Positions 6,082-12,385 of a stretch of DNA of 12,466 nucleotides are shown piece after piece. Position 1 is the first letter of the stretch, and each line of letters starts with the position of its first letter. The notes under the pieces were generated by a model. The model saw nothing but the letters and a program-made list of their open reading frames with translations, searched no databases and was not told the DNA's origin. The DNA comes from an uncultured Mycoplasmatota bacterium (lineage in GTDB: Bacteria > Bacillota_I > Bacilli_A > RF39 > UBA660), in NCBI GenBank assembly GCA_948472605.1, contig CAOKUH010000041.1:1-12466 (forward strand), written 5' to 3'. The translations under genes were made by a program, and so were the position numbers.

Positions 6082-7340
6082 ATTTGTAATTCTATATAAT
6101 AAATATTATTTATAATGCTTATTTGTTCTTTAACTAATTTATTTCGAGCAATAGAAAATAATCCTAAACCACTACCACGATTTTTAGTTGAGTAATACTT
6201 ATTACCAATTTCATCTAAGTCAATATTGTTACAAAAACTATTACCAACTTTAATATATAAATTTTCTCTATCTTCATATAAATAAATTATTATACATGGA
6301 ATCTTTGTTTTTTCGCATGCTTCTATCGCATTATCTAAACTTATTCCTATACATTCTGAAAGACTATTAAATGCTCTTGGAGATAATTTACTAAATGGAT
6401 CATTTTTTATCTTATTGTTTATAACTATATTATAATTTTTATTATACAATTTTTCAGCAACTATTCCTTTTATGCCGTTAGGTACATTATATATCTCATT
6501 ATTTCTTATACTAAATGTTGTTTCTTCATCTAATATATCATTTATTAAAGCGTTAACTTTTTTGTTTCCTATAGATTTAATATTTGATAATTTATGATTT
6601 ATATTATGTTTATAAATTTTGTAATCATCAAGAAACTTCCCATAGTTACTATTATAATCCATTAGTTTTTTATTAGTTACTTTTAGCATTTCTTCACTAA
6701 ATTTTAACCTTATTATTGTTATAAATAATATCAAAAAAATTATAAATAGAACTATTAATAAACGAAATGAATTGGGATCAGTAAAACTTTCTATATAAAA
6801 TAAAGTTAAAATAGCTATAGTAATAAATATAAGATAAATTACGTTAGTAATCGGCTTATTGTCTAGAAAAAAGTTTATCATTCTTTGAAGAAATTCTCTA
6901 AAGAATTTAACAGATATCAATGTATACACAATTACACTTAATACAATTGTTAATCCTAAATTTAGATGAGATAATGTATTGGCTGATGTACTATTTGTTA
7001 TAATTCCTGCAAAAAATAAAAACTTAGTTAATATTATTTCAATTAGAACCATTAAAGTATATATATAAATATAATTAATCAATACTCTTTTTATATTGTC
7101 ATTATATATAAGCTTAAATTCTAAACTTGTTGCTATAAGGTTAATCATTGCTTTTAATGATATAGAATTTATAGATGTACTAAGCAACATTATAATTGTA
7201 AGAAATAATGTTAATAATAAATTTTTGACAGTAAATACAAAAGTTTTATTATTTAATTTTGCATAACAAATATTAAAACATAGCAAGAATACTATAAAGA
7301 TTACTAACACATATATCATTGCATCAACTATTTCTTTCAT
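6066..7340 (-). CDS. agrC: AgrC-type membrane sensor histidine kinase
   Basis: This is the receptor kinase expected to bind the secreted cyclic peptide and phosphorylate AgrA. The product is 424 residues. The first ~212 are about six hydrophobic membrane segments (roughly 8-27, 38-58, 85-110, 125-145, 165-183, 192-212). A coiled linker leads to the phospho-acceptor motif YKHNINHKL, with His245 aligning to the AgrC histidine; a second His249 is close by. The GHKL ATPase domain has the N-box SECIGISLDNAIEA (Asn337) and the G-box GSGLGL (389-394), as in the HPK10 family. The ATG at 7340 follows AAAGGAGG by 12 bases and overlaps the end of agrA by 17 bp, so the two are translationally coupled. 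An in-frame upstream start would add 19 basic residues inside agrA and is less likely. Confidence 0.92.
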   Translation of the reverse strand: MKEIVDAMIYVLVIFIVFLLCFNICYAKLNNKTFVFTVKNLLLTLFLTIIMLLSTSINSISLKAMINLIATSLEFKLIYNDNIKRVLINYIYIYTLMVLIEIILTKFLFFAGIITNSTSANTLSHLNLGLTIVLSVIVYTLISVKFFREFLQRMINFFLDNKPITNVIYLIFITIAILTLFYIESFTDPNSFRLLIVLFIIFLILFITIIRLKFSEEMLKVTNKKLMDYNSNYGKFLDDYKIYKHNINHKLSNIKSIGNKKVNALINDILDEETTFSIRNNEIYNVPNGIKGIVAEKLYNKNYNIVINNKIKNDPFSKLSPRAFNSLSECIGISLDNAIEACEKTKIPCIIIYLYEDRENLYIKVGNSFCNNIDLDEIGNKYYSTKNRGSGLGLFSIARNKLVKEQISIINNIYYIELQIKKAR

Positions 7341-8049
7341 AATATTCTTCAACCTCCTTTTTAAATTTCTTAGATAACATATCAATTTTTTTACCATTAT
7401 CTAGTTTAAAATAACCTTTTGACCATTGATATGATTCAACTCTGTCAGTATTAACTATGCATGCTCTATGAACCATTATAAATCTACTATCTAAAAAATT
7501 AAATGAATCAGTTAAAGGCATTATAATCGAATAATTATTAGTATCTGTATTAATTACTATTTTTCGTGTTTGTGTATCACGATAAATATAAGTTATAGAA
7601 CGATAATATATTTGGACACTAAAGTTGTTATTGCGATATTTAAACATTTTATTATCAAAATTTTTTTGAAATATTTTTTTAAAGTCTTTCTTTAATTTAG
7701 ATTCAAAGTTATGAAATTTTTCTATAAAATCGAAAACTTCATAAATGCTTCGATAAACTGTTTCGAACATTTTATCATGATTCGTAATAAATATAAGTTC
7801 GCTTTCCCAATCAATATCTCGAATGTATTTTGCTATGTCTATTCCACTAATTTTACTTTCTAATTGAATATCAATTAAATAAACTTTGTGTTCTGATGTA
7901 TCTTTAATAATATCTTTTAAACCTTGATTATATTTTGTAAAATAATCAACCTTAATTTCTTCTGCTTTAAATATATCCATTTCTCCTATTATTCTTTTAA
8001 TCGAATCTTGAGCTTTGATATCATCTTCAATAACTATAATTCTTATCAT
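7324..8049 (-). CDS. agrA: AgrA-type LytTR response regulator
   Basis: This is the DNA-binding response regulator partner of the downstream kinase. The product is 241 residues. The receiver domain (about 1-120) starts MIRIIVIEDD with the acidic pocket, and the phospho-acceptor is Asp60 in VYLIDIQL. The C-terminal LytTR domain (about 138-238) includes ITYIYRDTQTRKIVI, then FIMVHRACIVNTDRVESY, the LytTR signature of a beta-type DNA-binding domain. The start at 8049 begins the receiver fold exactly and is preceded by GTGGTGGGAAA. A 16-residue upstream extension has no family match. The gene is first in a two-gene unit with agrC, the reverse of the S. aureus order, and faces away from the sporulation operon. 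It has its own extended -10 promoter. Confidence 0.94.
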   Translation of the reverse strand: MIRIIVIEDDIKAQDSIKRIIGEMDIFKAEEIKVDYFTKYNQGLKDIIKDTSEHKVYLIDIQLESKISGIDIAKYIRDIDWESELIFITNHDKMFETVYRSIYEVFDFIEKFHNFESKLKKDFKKIFQKNFDNKMFKYRNNNFSVQIYYRSITYIYRDTQTRKIVINTDTNNYSIIMPLTDSFNFLDSRFIMVHRACIVNTDRVESYQWSKGYFKLDNGKKIDMLSKKFKKEVEEYYERNS

Positions 8050-8096
8050 TTTCCCACCACTTCCACTATTTAAATTTACAAAGTTTACTATTTGCA

Positions 8097-8105
8097 ATTA
8101 TACCA
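8097..8105 (-). promoter_or_regulatory. agrA-agrC promoter, extended -10
   Basis: The minus strand reads TGGTATAAT (TGnTATAAT) 47 bases upstream of the agrA ATG. No good -35 is present; the upstream DNA is a T-rich terminator tail. This gives the kinase-regulator pair its own transcription separate from agrBD. Confidence 0.5.
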
Positions 8106-8118
8106 TAATTTATTATAC

Positions 8119-8149
8119 AAAAAAATACAAAATTTTACTTTTTGTATTT
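8119..8149 (-). terminator. Terminator of the spoIID-spoIIID operon
   Basis: In the transcript AAATACAAAA (8140-8149) pairs perfectly with TTTTGTATTT (8123-8132) around a 7-base loop, followed by a U-run. The left arm contains the last codons of the upstream gene. It separates the sporulation operon from agrA. Confidence 0.8.
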
Positions 8150-8734
8150 CTCTAAAATAAAATTATAATGGAACTCAGGAAATATAGTTAGTATATTATA
8201 ATCTTTATTAATATTTTCTGCTAATTTAGATATATTATCATGTTTACCAAATATGGTTAATTTCTTAGGCTTATAAATGTTTGTAAATAAATGTTGAATA
8301 GTTTTATTCAGATTATTATTAAAAATTACTAAATTAATTCTTAATGAATTTTTTTCATTTTTTTTCATAAAATAATAATCTATATAATTATTAGATATGT
8401 TTAAATAACCATTATCATTATCTATATTTAAAATAGTTTCTAAATCTTTAAATTCAATATATCGAAAATAATCATCAAGTATTTCTTTATATTTTTCGAT
8501 TATGATGCCATTTGTTTTAGCATTTTTTATAATACAAATATTTTGACCAAAAATTGTAGTCTTTATATGATTTTTTGTTAAAAATTTAAAAAATTCATCA
8601 CTAAATAATTCACTATCAATAATTTGGTCTTCTTTTAAGCTTTTAAATTTACTAGAAATAATTTTATCAGTATTTAAATCGAGAAAAAATATTTCATTGT
8701 CACATAGATACATTGCATAATGGATTTTTTTCAT
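8135..8734 (-). CDS. Unknown protein downstream of spoIIID, possibly a reduced actin-fold protein
   Basis: I do not recognise this 199-residue protein. It is soluble, Asn/Lys/Ile-rich and without signal or membrane segments. It starts with beta-strand-like stretches (YAMYLCDNEIFFLDLN), then IKTTIFGQNICIIKNAKTNGIII, GYLNISNNYIDYYFMKKNE and KKLTIFGKHDNISKLAENINKDY. The order strand-turn-strand, 'IFGK-x-x-x-IS-x-LAENIN' and a final P-x-x-x-xNFI loosely recalls the MreB/PilM actin fold, but no ATP-binding glycines survive. In Bacillus the gene after spoIIID is mbl, an MreB paralogue, so this could be a divergent relic or a replacement. It starts 9 bases after spoIIID, probably coupled to it, and is the last gene of the operon. 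Function is not assigned. Confidence 0.75.
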   Translation of the reverse strand: MKKIHYAMYLCDNEIFFLDLNTDKIISSKFKSLKEDQIIDSELFSDEFFKFLTKNHIKTTIFGQNICIIKNAKTNGIIIEKYKEILDDYFRYIEFKDLETILNIDNDNGYLNISNNYIDYYFMKKNEKNSLRINLVIFNNNLNKTIQHLFTNIYKPKKLTIFGKHDNISKLAENINKDYNILTIFPEFHYNFILEKYKK

Positions 8735-8743
8735 ATTATCAAC

Positions 8744-8992
8744 TCACTTATTTTGGTATTTTTGTTTTGTTGTTTCTCCCCCTTTTATATGCCTGTTTTC
8801 TAGATGTTCATCTAGTATAATTCTTACACTATCATATAGTGGTTTTGATATGTTTTTCAACTTCTCTTGCATATCTTTATGAACAGTACTTTTACTAACT
8901 TTAAAGTGTATTGCTATTTCTCTTATTGTTTTTTTAGTTTCAACTAGATACTTAGCTTCGCTTAATACACGATTAGTAATATATTTGTTCAT
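8744..8992 (-). CDS. spoIIID: Sporulation transcriptional regulator SpoIIID
   Basis: SpoIIID is a mother-cell DNA-binding protein that activates or represses many genes of the sigma-E regulon during sporulation. At 82 residues it is close to the Bacillus length. The helix-turn-helix is IREIAIHFKVSKSTVHKDM (about residues 23-41), preceded by YLVETKKT and followed by the conserved basic C-terminal stretch HIKGGETTKQKY, which contacts DNA in the minor groove in B. subtilis. The ATG at 8992 is preceded by GGGGGG rather than a normal AGGAGG, and this lies in a hairpin. The stop codon is TGA. It follows spoIIQ and overlaps no neighbour. Confidence 0.97.
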   Translation of the reverse strand: MNKYITNRVLSEAKYLVETKKTIREIAIHFKVSKSTVHKDMQEKLKNISKPLYDSVRIILDEHLENRHIKGGETTKQKYQNK

Positions 8993-9001
8993 TATTTAAA
9001 C

Positions 9002-9034
9002 AACCCCCCAGATAAATATATTATCTTAGGGGTT
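9002..9034 (-). promoter_or_regulatory. Hairpin sequestering the spoIIID ribosome binding site
   Basis: AACCCC (9002-9007) pairs with GGGGTT (9029-9034), and AGATAA (9010-9015) with TTATCT (9021-9026), giving two 6-bp helices around a 2x2 internal loop and a 5-base apical loop. In the mRNA the distal arm holds the only Shine-Dalgarno-like G-run before spoIIID. It could limit spoIIID translation or act as a partial attenuator after spoIIQ; the U-tract is poor. Confidence 0.55.
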
Positions 9035-9036
9035 TT

Positions 9037-9062
9037 AGTATGATTAGTTTAAATCATTTATG
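9037..9062 (-). promoter_or_regulatory. Possible sigma-E-type promoter for spoIIID
   Basis: The minus strand carries CATACTAA (-10, 9035-9042) and CATAAA (-35, 9057-9062) 14 bases apart, resembling the B. subtilis sigma-E pattern (xATAxx and CATACAxT). It overlaps the end of spoIIQ. spoIIID is a sigma-E gene in B. subtilis. Motif resemblance only, in very AT-rich DNA. Confidence 0.3.
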
Positions 9063-9673
9063 TTCATTGTATAAAAGGTTTCAGGATTTAATACTTTGCC
9101 ATCAAAATTTACTTCAAATAACATTGAATTATTGTCAGTACAAAATTTATTTTTATCGCTTTTTCCTAAAACAGTATTTTGGGTTATTTGGTCGTTTATT
9201 TTCACTTTAACATCTTTTACGCCATAATAGATAGTTGTTAGGCTACTATTATGTGATACATAAATAATATTATTTAATATTTCATCTTGTTTTATATCTA
9301 TAATAGTTCCATCATATACAGACACTACATCAAATTCTTCATCACTACTATAAATAACTCCACTATTTTGTAAATAAGTATTCTCATAATAAATTAAAGA
9401 TTCTTCTTGACGCTCATTTGCATCATTCTTATCATAAAAATATTTACTTATTCTAACATTACTACTTGTGTATGGTCTTACAAAACCTGGAGTTTCTGTT
9501 ATGTTAGTAACTGGTACAATTGGATCTAGTATAGAATTCACTACATATTCCTCTTCTACTTCATTTGTGGGTTTTAGTCCTTTAGTTATTAATACTAATG
9601 ATAAAAATATTAAACTTATACTAAAGGCTAATAAACTTCTTTTGACATAACCTCTTAATTTTCTTTTAGTCAT
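9044..9673 (-). CDS. spoIIQ: SpoIIQ-like M23-family engulfment protein, catalytically dead
   Basis: SpoIIQ sits in the forespore membrane and binds SpoIIIAH across the intermembrane space to form the channel needed for engulfment and late forespore gene expression. The product is 209 residues with a short basic N-terminus, one membrane segment (about 14-30), and an extracytoplasmic LytM/M23 domain (about 100-200). The domain reads YYENTYLQNSGV, DVVSVYDGTIIDI, NIIYVSHNSSLTTIYYGVKDV and MLFEVNFDGKVLNP. The zinc motifs are lost: HxGxD is replaced (NSGVI) and HxH has become FEV, so hydrolase activity is not expected, as in Bacillus SpoIIQ. The start follows AGGAAGGTGAT. Its place between spoIID and spoIIID supports the call. 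Confidence 0.88.
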   Translation of the reverse strand: MTKRKLRGYVKRSLLAFSISLIFLSLVLITKGLKPTNEVEEEYVVNSILDPIVPVTNITETPGFVRPYTSSNVRISKYFYDKNDANERQEESLIYYENTYLQNSGVIYSSDEEFDVVSVYDGTIIDIKQDEILNNIIYVSHNSSLTTIYYGVKDVKVKINDQITQNTVLGKSDKNKFCTDNNSMLFEVNFDGKVLNPETFYTMNINDLN

Positions 9674-9720
9674 CTAATAAATCACCTTCCTATTAGATAA
9701 TATTTGCAAAAGAAAAAATT

Positions 9721-10635
9721 TTATACTATTTTATTTATGGTTATATTGTTATAATAGTGATTTAAAATTTCTTTATAGTTATAGCCTTCTTTAGCCATAC
9801 CATTGGCTCCATATTGACTCATTCCTACACCATGTCCATAACCTTTTGTTGTTATGCTAATTTCTTCACCATTAATGTTTATCTCAAAGTCTGTAGATCT
9901 TAAGTTTAATTTGGTTCTTATTTCTGTTCCTTTAAATTCTATATTATTTATTTTTATAGTTCTAATACGATGAGTAGCACTTCTATTAATGTTGTCTATA
10001 TTTATAGTTTGACAATTTTCTAAATTTAATGATGAGCAAAATTCTTCTTTAGTAAGAGTTTTAGTTACTAAAAAATTATTTAATGTTTCATTATCCCAAG
10101 AAGATGATACAGATTTAATATATGGTAAGTCACTTTGAAAAACCATTTGAGCATCTTCAGTACTACCATTACTCATAGCAAAATAGAAACTTTCAATTAT
10201 TTCGTTATCATAATACATAACTTCTTTATTTGTATCTTCTACTGCTTTAGAAATCTTTTCTAAATATAAGCTATAATTATCACCCCATTTTTCTTCCATT
10301 TCTTCTTTATTAATATAAACTTGATTTGTGATATCTGTTAGAATATTATAATCTTCATTTTCAGAATGTAAAAGTTTATACATTGCGTATGATCTTGATG
10401 CTACTGCTTGAGCTTTTAGGGCTTCAATTTCAAATGATGCAGGCATTTCGGCGGCTAGGACTCCAATTAAATATTCTTCTAAATTAAGTTCTTCTATTTT
10501 TTCTTCTTTTGTTTTAATTTTGATTATATTTTCCTTATCCAAAAAAGAGTGATTAGGTTCTTTATTTTTACTAATCACTACATATGCTACGATACTTAAA
10601 ATTACTACTATTGTTAATAGTATTTTATTTCTCAT
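9721..10635 (-). CDS. spoIID: Stage II sporulation protein D, lytic transglycosylase
   Basis: SpoIID cleaves glycan strands denuded by SpoIIP and drives membrane migration during engulfment of the forespore. The product is 304 residues with an N-terminal signal anchor (about 5-21). The catalytic region is LNLEEYLIGVLAAEMPASFEIEALKAQAVASRSYA read in parts: LEEYLIGV, then AAEMPASF with the likely catalytic Glu63, then EALKAQAVASRSYA. Later motifs are AMSNGSTEDAQ and the C-terminal GYGHGVGMSQYGANGMA, diagnostic of the family. The start at 10635 follows TTTAGGAGAAAAAT, whose TAG is the stop of the upstream gene, so the genes are tightly coupled. SpoIIP and SpoIIM are not in this window. Confidence 0.97.
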   Translation of the reverse strand: MRNKILLTIVVILSIVAYVVISKNKEPNHSFLDKENIIKIKTKEEKIEELNLEEYLIGVLAAEMPASFEIEALKAQAVASRSYAMYKLLHSENEDYNILTDITNQVYINKEEMEEKWGDNYSLYLEKISKAVEDTNKEVMYYDNEIIESFYFAMSNGSTEDAQMVFQSDLPYIKSVSSSWDNETLNNFLVTKTLTKEEFCSSLNLENCQTINIDNINRSATHRIRTIKINNIEFKGTEIRTKLNLRSTDFEININGEEISITTKGYGHGVGMSQYGANGMAKEGYNYKEILNHYYNNITINKIV

Positions 10636-10645
10636 ATTTTTTCTC

Positions 10646-10843
10646 CTAAACTATTTTACTTACTTCTATAAAATTAAAAATAAAGTTGGTTAAAAGGTAG
10701 GCCATTATTAGAGATATAGCTATAACTAGTATTCTCGTTTCCATTACTTTATCTTTTTTAATAAGTTTTTCAAAGTTTACTCCACTTAATGAAAATATGG
10801 ACAACATTATATTAAATATATATATTAATAATTTATAGTTCAT
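10646..10843 (-). CDS. DUF1146 (YwzB-type) small membrane protein
   Basis: This 65-residue protein has two membrane segments (about 3-20 and 38-58) separated by a short basic loop. The loop sequence SGVNFEKLIKKDKVMETR and the following RILVIAISLIMAYLLTNF match the DUF1146/YwzB pattern of Bacilli, where the gene lies near murAA and spoIID. Function is unknown in the family; the conserved position suggests a link to the envelope or sporulation. Its ATG lies 11 bp inside the end of rpiB and is preceded by AAGGCG within that gene. spoIID starts 10 bases after its stop. Confidence 0.85.
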   Translation of the reverse strand: MNYKLLIYIFNIMLSIFSLSGVNFEKLIKKDKVMETRILVIAISLIMAYLLTNFIFNFIEVSKIV

Positions 10844-11288
10844 TATATTCGCCTTGTTCGTATTTTATGATTTTATTAATTCTTTTTAAATGTCTTTCTT
10901 CTGAAGCTGGTTTAGTACTAATAAAAACATTTATAATATTCATTACTTTGTCAATATTTTCTTCTGCACCAATTGCAATTATATTAGCGCCATTATGATT
11001 TTTGCATTTAAAGGCATCATCTTCATTAAATACTCTAGCACATCTAATTCCTTTTACTTTATTAGCAGCTATACTAATTCCTATACCATTTCCACAAATT
11101 AGTATTCCTAAAGCTCCTTCGTTTTCTATAATATTTTTGGCAACTTCAAAAGCAAAATCAGGATAATCATCTAAATCATTATTTTCTAATTTTGTGTCAA
11201 TTATATTAAAGCCGTCTTCTTCTAAATTTCTTATTATCTCTTTTTTTAATAATACTCCTCTGTGATCGCCACCAATGAATATTTTCAT
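10833..11288 (-). CDS. rpiB: Ribose-5-phosphate isomerase B
   Basis: This enzyme interconverts ribose 5-phosphate and ribulose 5-phosphate in the pentose phosphate pathway, in the cytosol. The product is 151 residues, the usual RpiB/LacAB length. The N-terminus MKIFIGGDHRG carries the phosphate-site Asp8-His9. The catalytic Cys65 is in GILICGNGIGISIAANK, with the anion-hole loop GNGIGIS. His98 and Asn99 follow in KNHNGANIIAIGA. The end EERHLKRINKI matches the family RHxxRIxKI. The start codon shares one base with the stop of the upstream gene (TAATG), so translation is coupled. It could be a LacA/LacB-type or allose isomerase, but the lone copy and context favour RpiB. Confidence 0.95.
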   Translation of the reverse strand: MKIFIGGDHRGVLLKKEIIRNLEEDGFNIIDTKLENNDLDDYPDFAFEVAKNIIENEGALGILICGNGIGISIAANKVKGIRCARVFNEDDAFKCKNHNGANIIAIGAEENIDKVMNIINVFISTKPASEERHLKRINKIIKYEQGEYNEL

Positions 11289-12043
11289 TATTTTATTTTC
11301 CTTTCTTCTTTTTGTTTAAATACAGGTAATAATCCTATATTGTTATTTCTATGAATTGGTAAGTTATAATACACGTAATTAGGTTTTACATTACCATTTA
11401 ACAGAAAACATTTATTTTCTTCTACGCATATTTCCCAACTAGCATATCCTATTGCTGCCACTTCAATTGAAGCTTGTTCACAAATTTTTATAATTTCTTC
11501 CCAATTAGGAATTTTAAGTCCTTTTATATTTTTATTGGTAATTGGATGATTTTCGTAAGCATTTTTATTTCGATCACAAGCAGGATGAGTAATTATTCCT
11601 GTTTCAATATCAATTGGGGCAACTAATTTTTTATTTCCATAAGTTATTAAATAAGCAACTGTTACTTGTCCTAATATTGTTACTACTAAAATAGTACTTA
11701 AAGAATTAGGATTTAATTCATTTAATACATTACATTGCTTAATTTTTTTAACATCTTGTTTTAGATATTTATCAAATGTTTTTTTAAATATCATCTCATT
11801 AAAATTTTTTATATATTTAGGATTATTATACTTTTTAATATACTCATTATTGACTCCTTTAGTTATAATTGTATTTCTTTCAAAGTCAGTTAATTTATAC
11901 ATTTCAAAAAAGTCATAATCAAAAAGACTTGCTTTATATTTAAAATGACATTTTATAATATCTAAGCATATTATTATCTTTCTTTTTTTTGTTTTTAAAC
12001 TAGCTTCTTTTATTATTCTAAATATATTTTTAATTTTTTTCAT
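11288..12043 (-). CDS. Shortened sugar-transfer-type ATP-grasp protein, probably inactive
   Basis: This protein has clear resemblance to the 'sugar-transfer associated ATP-grasp' family, usually about 320-340 residues, found in envelope polysaccharide loci. Here it has 251. Recognisable blocks are FKYKASLFDYDFFEMYKL (35-51), then KYNNPKYIKNFNEMIFKKTFDKYLKQD (71-97), then NELNPNSLSTILVVTI (108-123), VAPIDIETGIITHPA, YENHPITNKNIKGLKIPNW, and the end LPIHRNNNIGLLPVF. Between about residues 97 and 108 the middle of the ATP-binding domain is missing, including the strand with the ATP-contacting Lys and the hinge. A second gap is at about 133-140. The metal-binding EGN of the family reads NGN (216-218). 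The frame is intact and the gene keeps its promoter and a coupled rpiB, so it may be kept as a non-enzymatic protein or just as an operon leader. Confidence 0.7.
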   Translation of the reverse strand: MKKIKNIFRIIKEASLKTKKRKIIICLDIIKCHFKYKASLFDYDFFEMYKLTDFERNTIITKGVNNEYIKKYNNPKYIKNFNEMIFKKTFDKYLKQDVKKIKQCNVLNELNPNSLSTILVVTILGQVTVAYLITYGNKKLVAPIDIETGIITHPACDRNKNAYENHPITNKNIKGLKIPNWEEIIKICEQASIEVAAIGYASWEICVEENKCFLLNGNVKPNYVYYNLPIHRNNNIGLLPVFKQKEERKIK

Positions 12044-12061
12044 TTTCTCTCACACACTTAA

Positions 12062-12070
12062 ATTATATCA
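12062..12070 (-). promoter_or_regulatory. Operon promoter, extended -10, abutting the rpmE terminator
   Basis: The minus strand reads TGATATAAT (TGnTATAAT) directly after the U-tract of the rpmE terminator, 18 bases before the ATP-grasp ATG. Any -35 would fall within the terminator stem. It would drive the ATP-grasp, rpiB and sporulation cluster, though spo genes may also have internal promoters. Confidence 0.5.
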
Positions 12071-12071
12071 C

Positions 12072-12094
12072 AAAAAAACTGCTTTAGGCAGCTT
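12072..12094 (-). terminator. rpmE intrinsic terminator overlapping the stop codon
   Basis: In the transcript AAGCTGC (12088-12094) pairs with GCAGTTT (12076-12082), one G-U pair, 5-base loop, followed by seven U (complement of 12072-12078). The stem starts in the penultimate Lys-Ala codons of rpmE. Confidence 0.8.
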
Positions 12095-12302
12095 TATTAC
12101 TATCATTTAACCCATATTTACGATTAAATTTTTCAATATTTCCAGTTCTTTTGTTATTTCCTTGTTTTCCTGTATAAAAAGGATGACATTCACTACAAAT
12201 TTCAACTTCAATATTATCTTTTGTAGATCTTGTTTTAAATGAAGCACCACAAGCACATTTAATTGTTGTTTCTTTCATTTCTGGATGAATATTAAGTCTC
12301 AT
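12084..12302 (-). CDS. rpmE: Large-subunit ribosomal protein L31, zinc type
   Basis: L31 binds the 50S subunit and bridges to the 30S head. The product is 72 residues and begins MRLNIHPEMKETTIKC. The zinc ligands are intact: Cys16 and Cys18 (CAC) and Cys36 and Cys39 (CSEC), so this is the zinc-containing type A form and not the zinc-free paralogue. The block HPFYTGKQ and the end GNIEKFNRKYGL are diagnostic. The ATG at 12302 follows AAAGGAGCG. It is a single-gene unit with a leader hairpin and its own terminator. In Bacillus it lies downstream of rho; that region is outside the window. Confidence 0.98.
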   Translation of the reverse strand: MRLNIHPEMKETTIKCACGASFKTRSTKDNIEVEICSECHPFYTGKQGNNKRTGNIEKFNRKYGLNDSNKAA

Positions 12303-12317
12303 AATACGCTCCTTTCG

Positions 12318-12339
12318 CCATACCTAATCTTAGGCATAG
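12318..12339 (-). ncRNA. Putative L31 leader hairpin (autoregulatory)
   Basis: In the mRNA a 10-bp stem (two G-U pairs, 12330-12339 with 12318-12327, effective 4-base loop) lies just upstream of the rpmE AAAGGAG. L31 leaders that bind L31 to repress its own translation are known in Firmicutes and other groups. The stem-loop fits by position; I cannot verify the consensus. Confidence 0.5.
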
Positions 12340-12357
12340 TAATTTCTTTTCTAATGT

Positions 12358-12385
12358 ATTATATCATATTTAATTAATTTAGCAA
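12358..12385 (-). promoter_or_regulatory. rpmE promoter
   Basis: The minus strand has TGATATAAT (-10 at 12358-12363, with the TG extension) and TTGCTA (-35, 12380-12385) with 16-bp spacing. Transcription would start near 12350 and give a leader of about 50 bases containing the hairpin. The remaining 80 bases to the window edge are AT-rich, and I see no gene in them. Confidence 0.6.

Noticed and set aside
7341..7397. 19-residue N-terminal extension of AgrC
   Set aside because: It lies inside agrA; the ATG at 7340 has AAAGGAGG upstream and begins the first membrane segment properly.
8050..8097. 16-residue extension of AgrA upstream of MIRIIVIEDD
   Set aside because: The receiver fold starts at MIRIIVIEDD, and the extension overlaps the region between the -10 box and the ribosome binding site.
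9468..9650. Plus-strand open frame opposite spoIIQ
   Set aside because: Antisense shadow of a recognised gene with no start signals.
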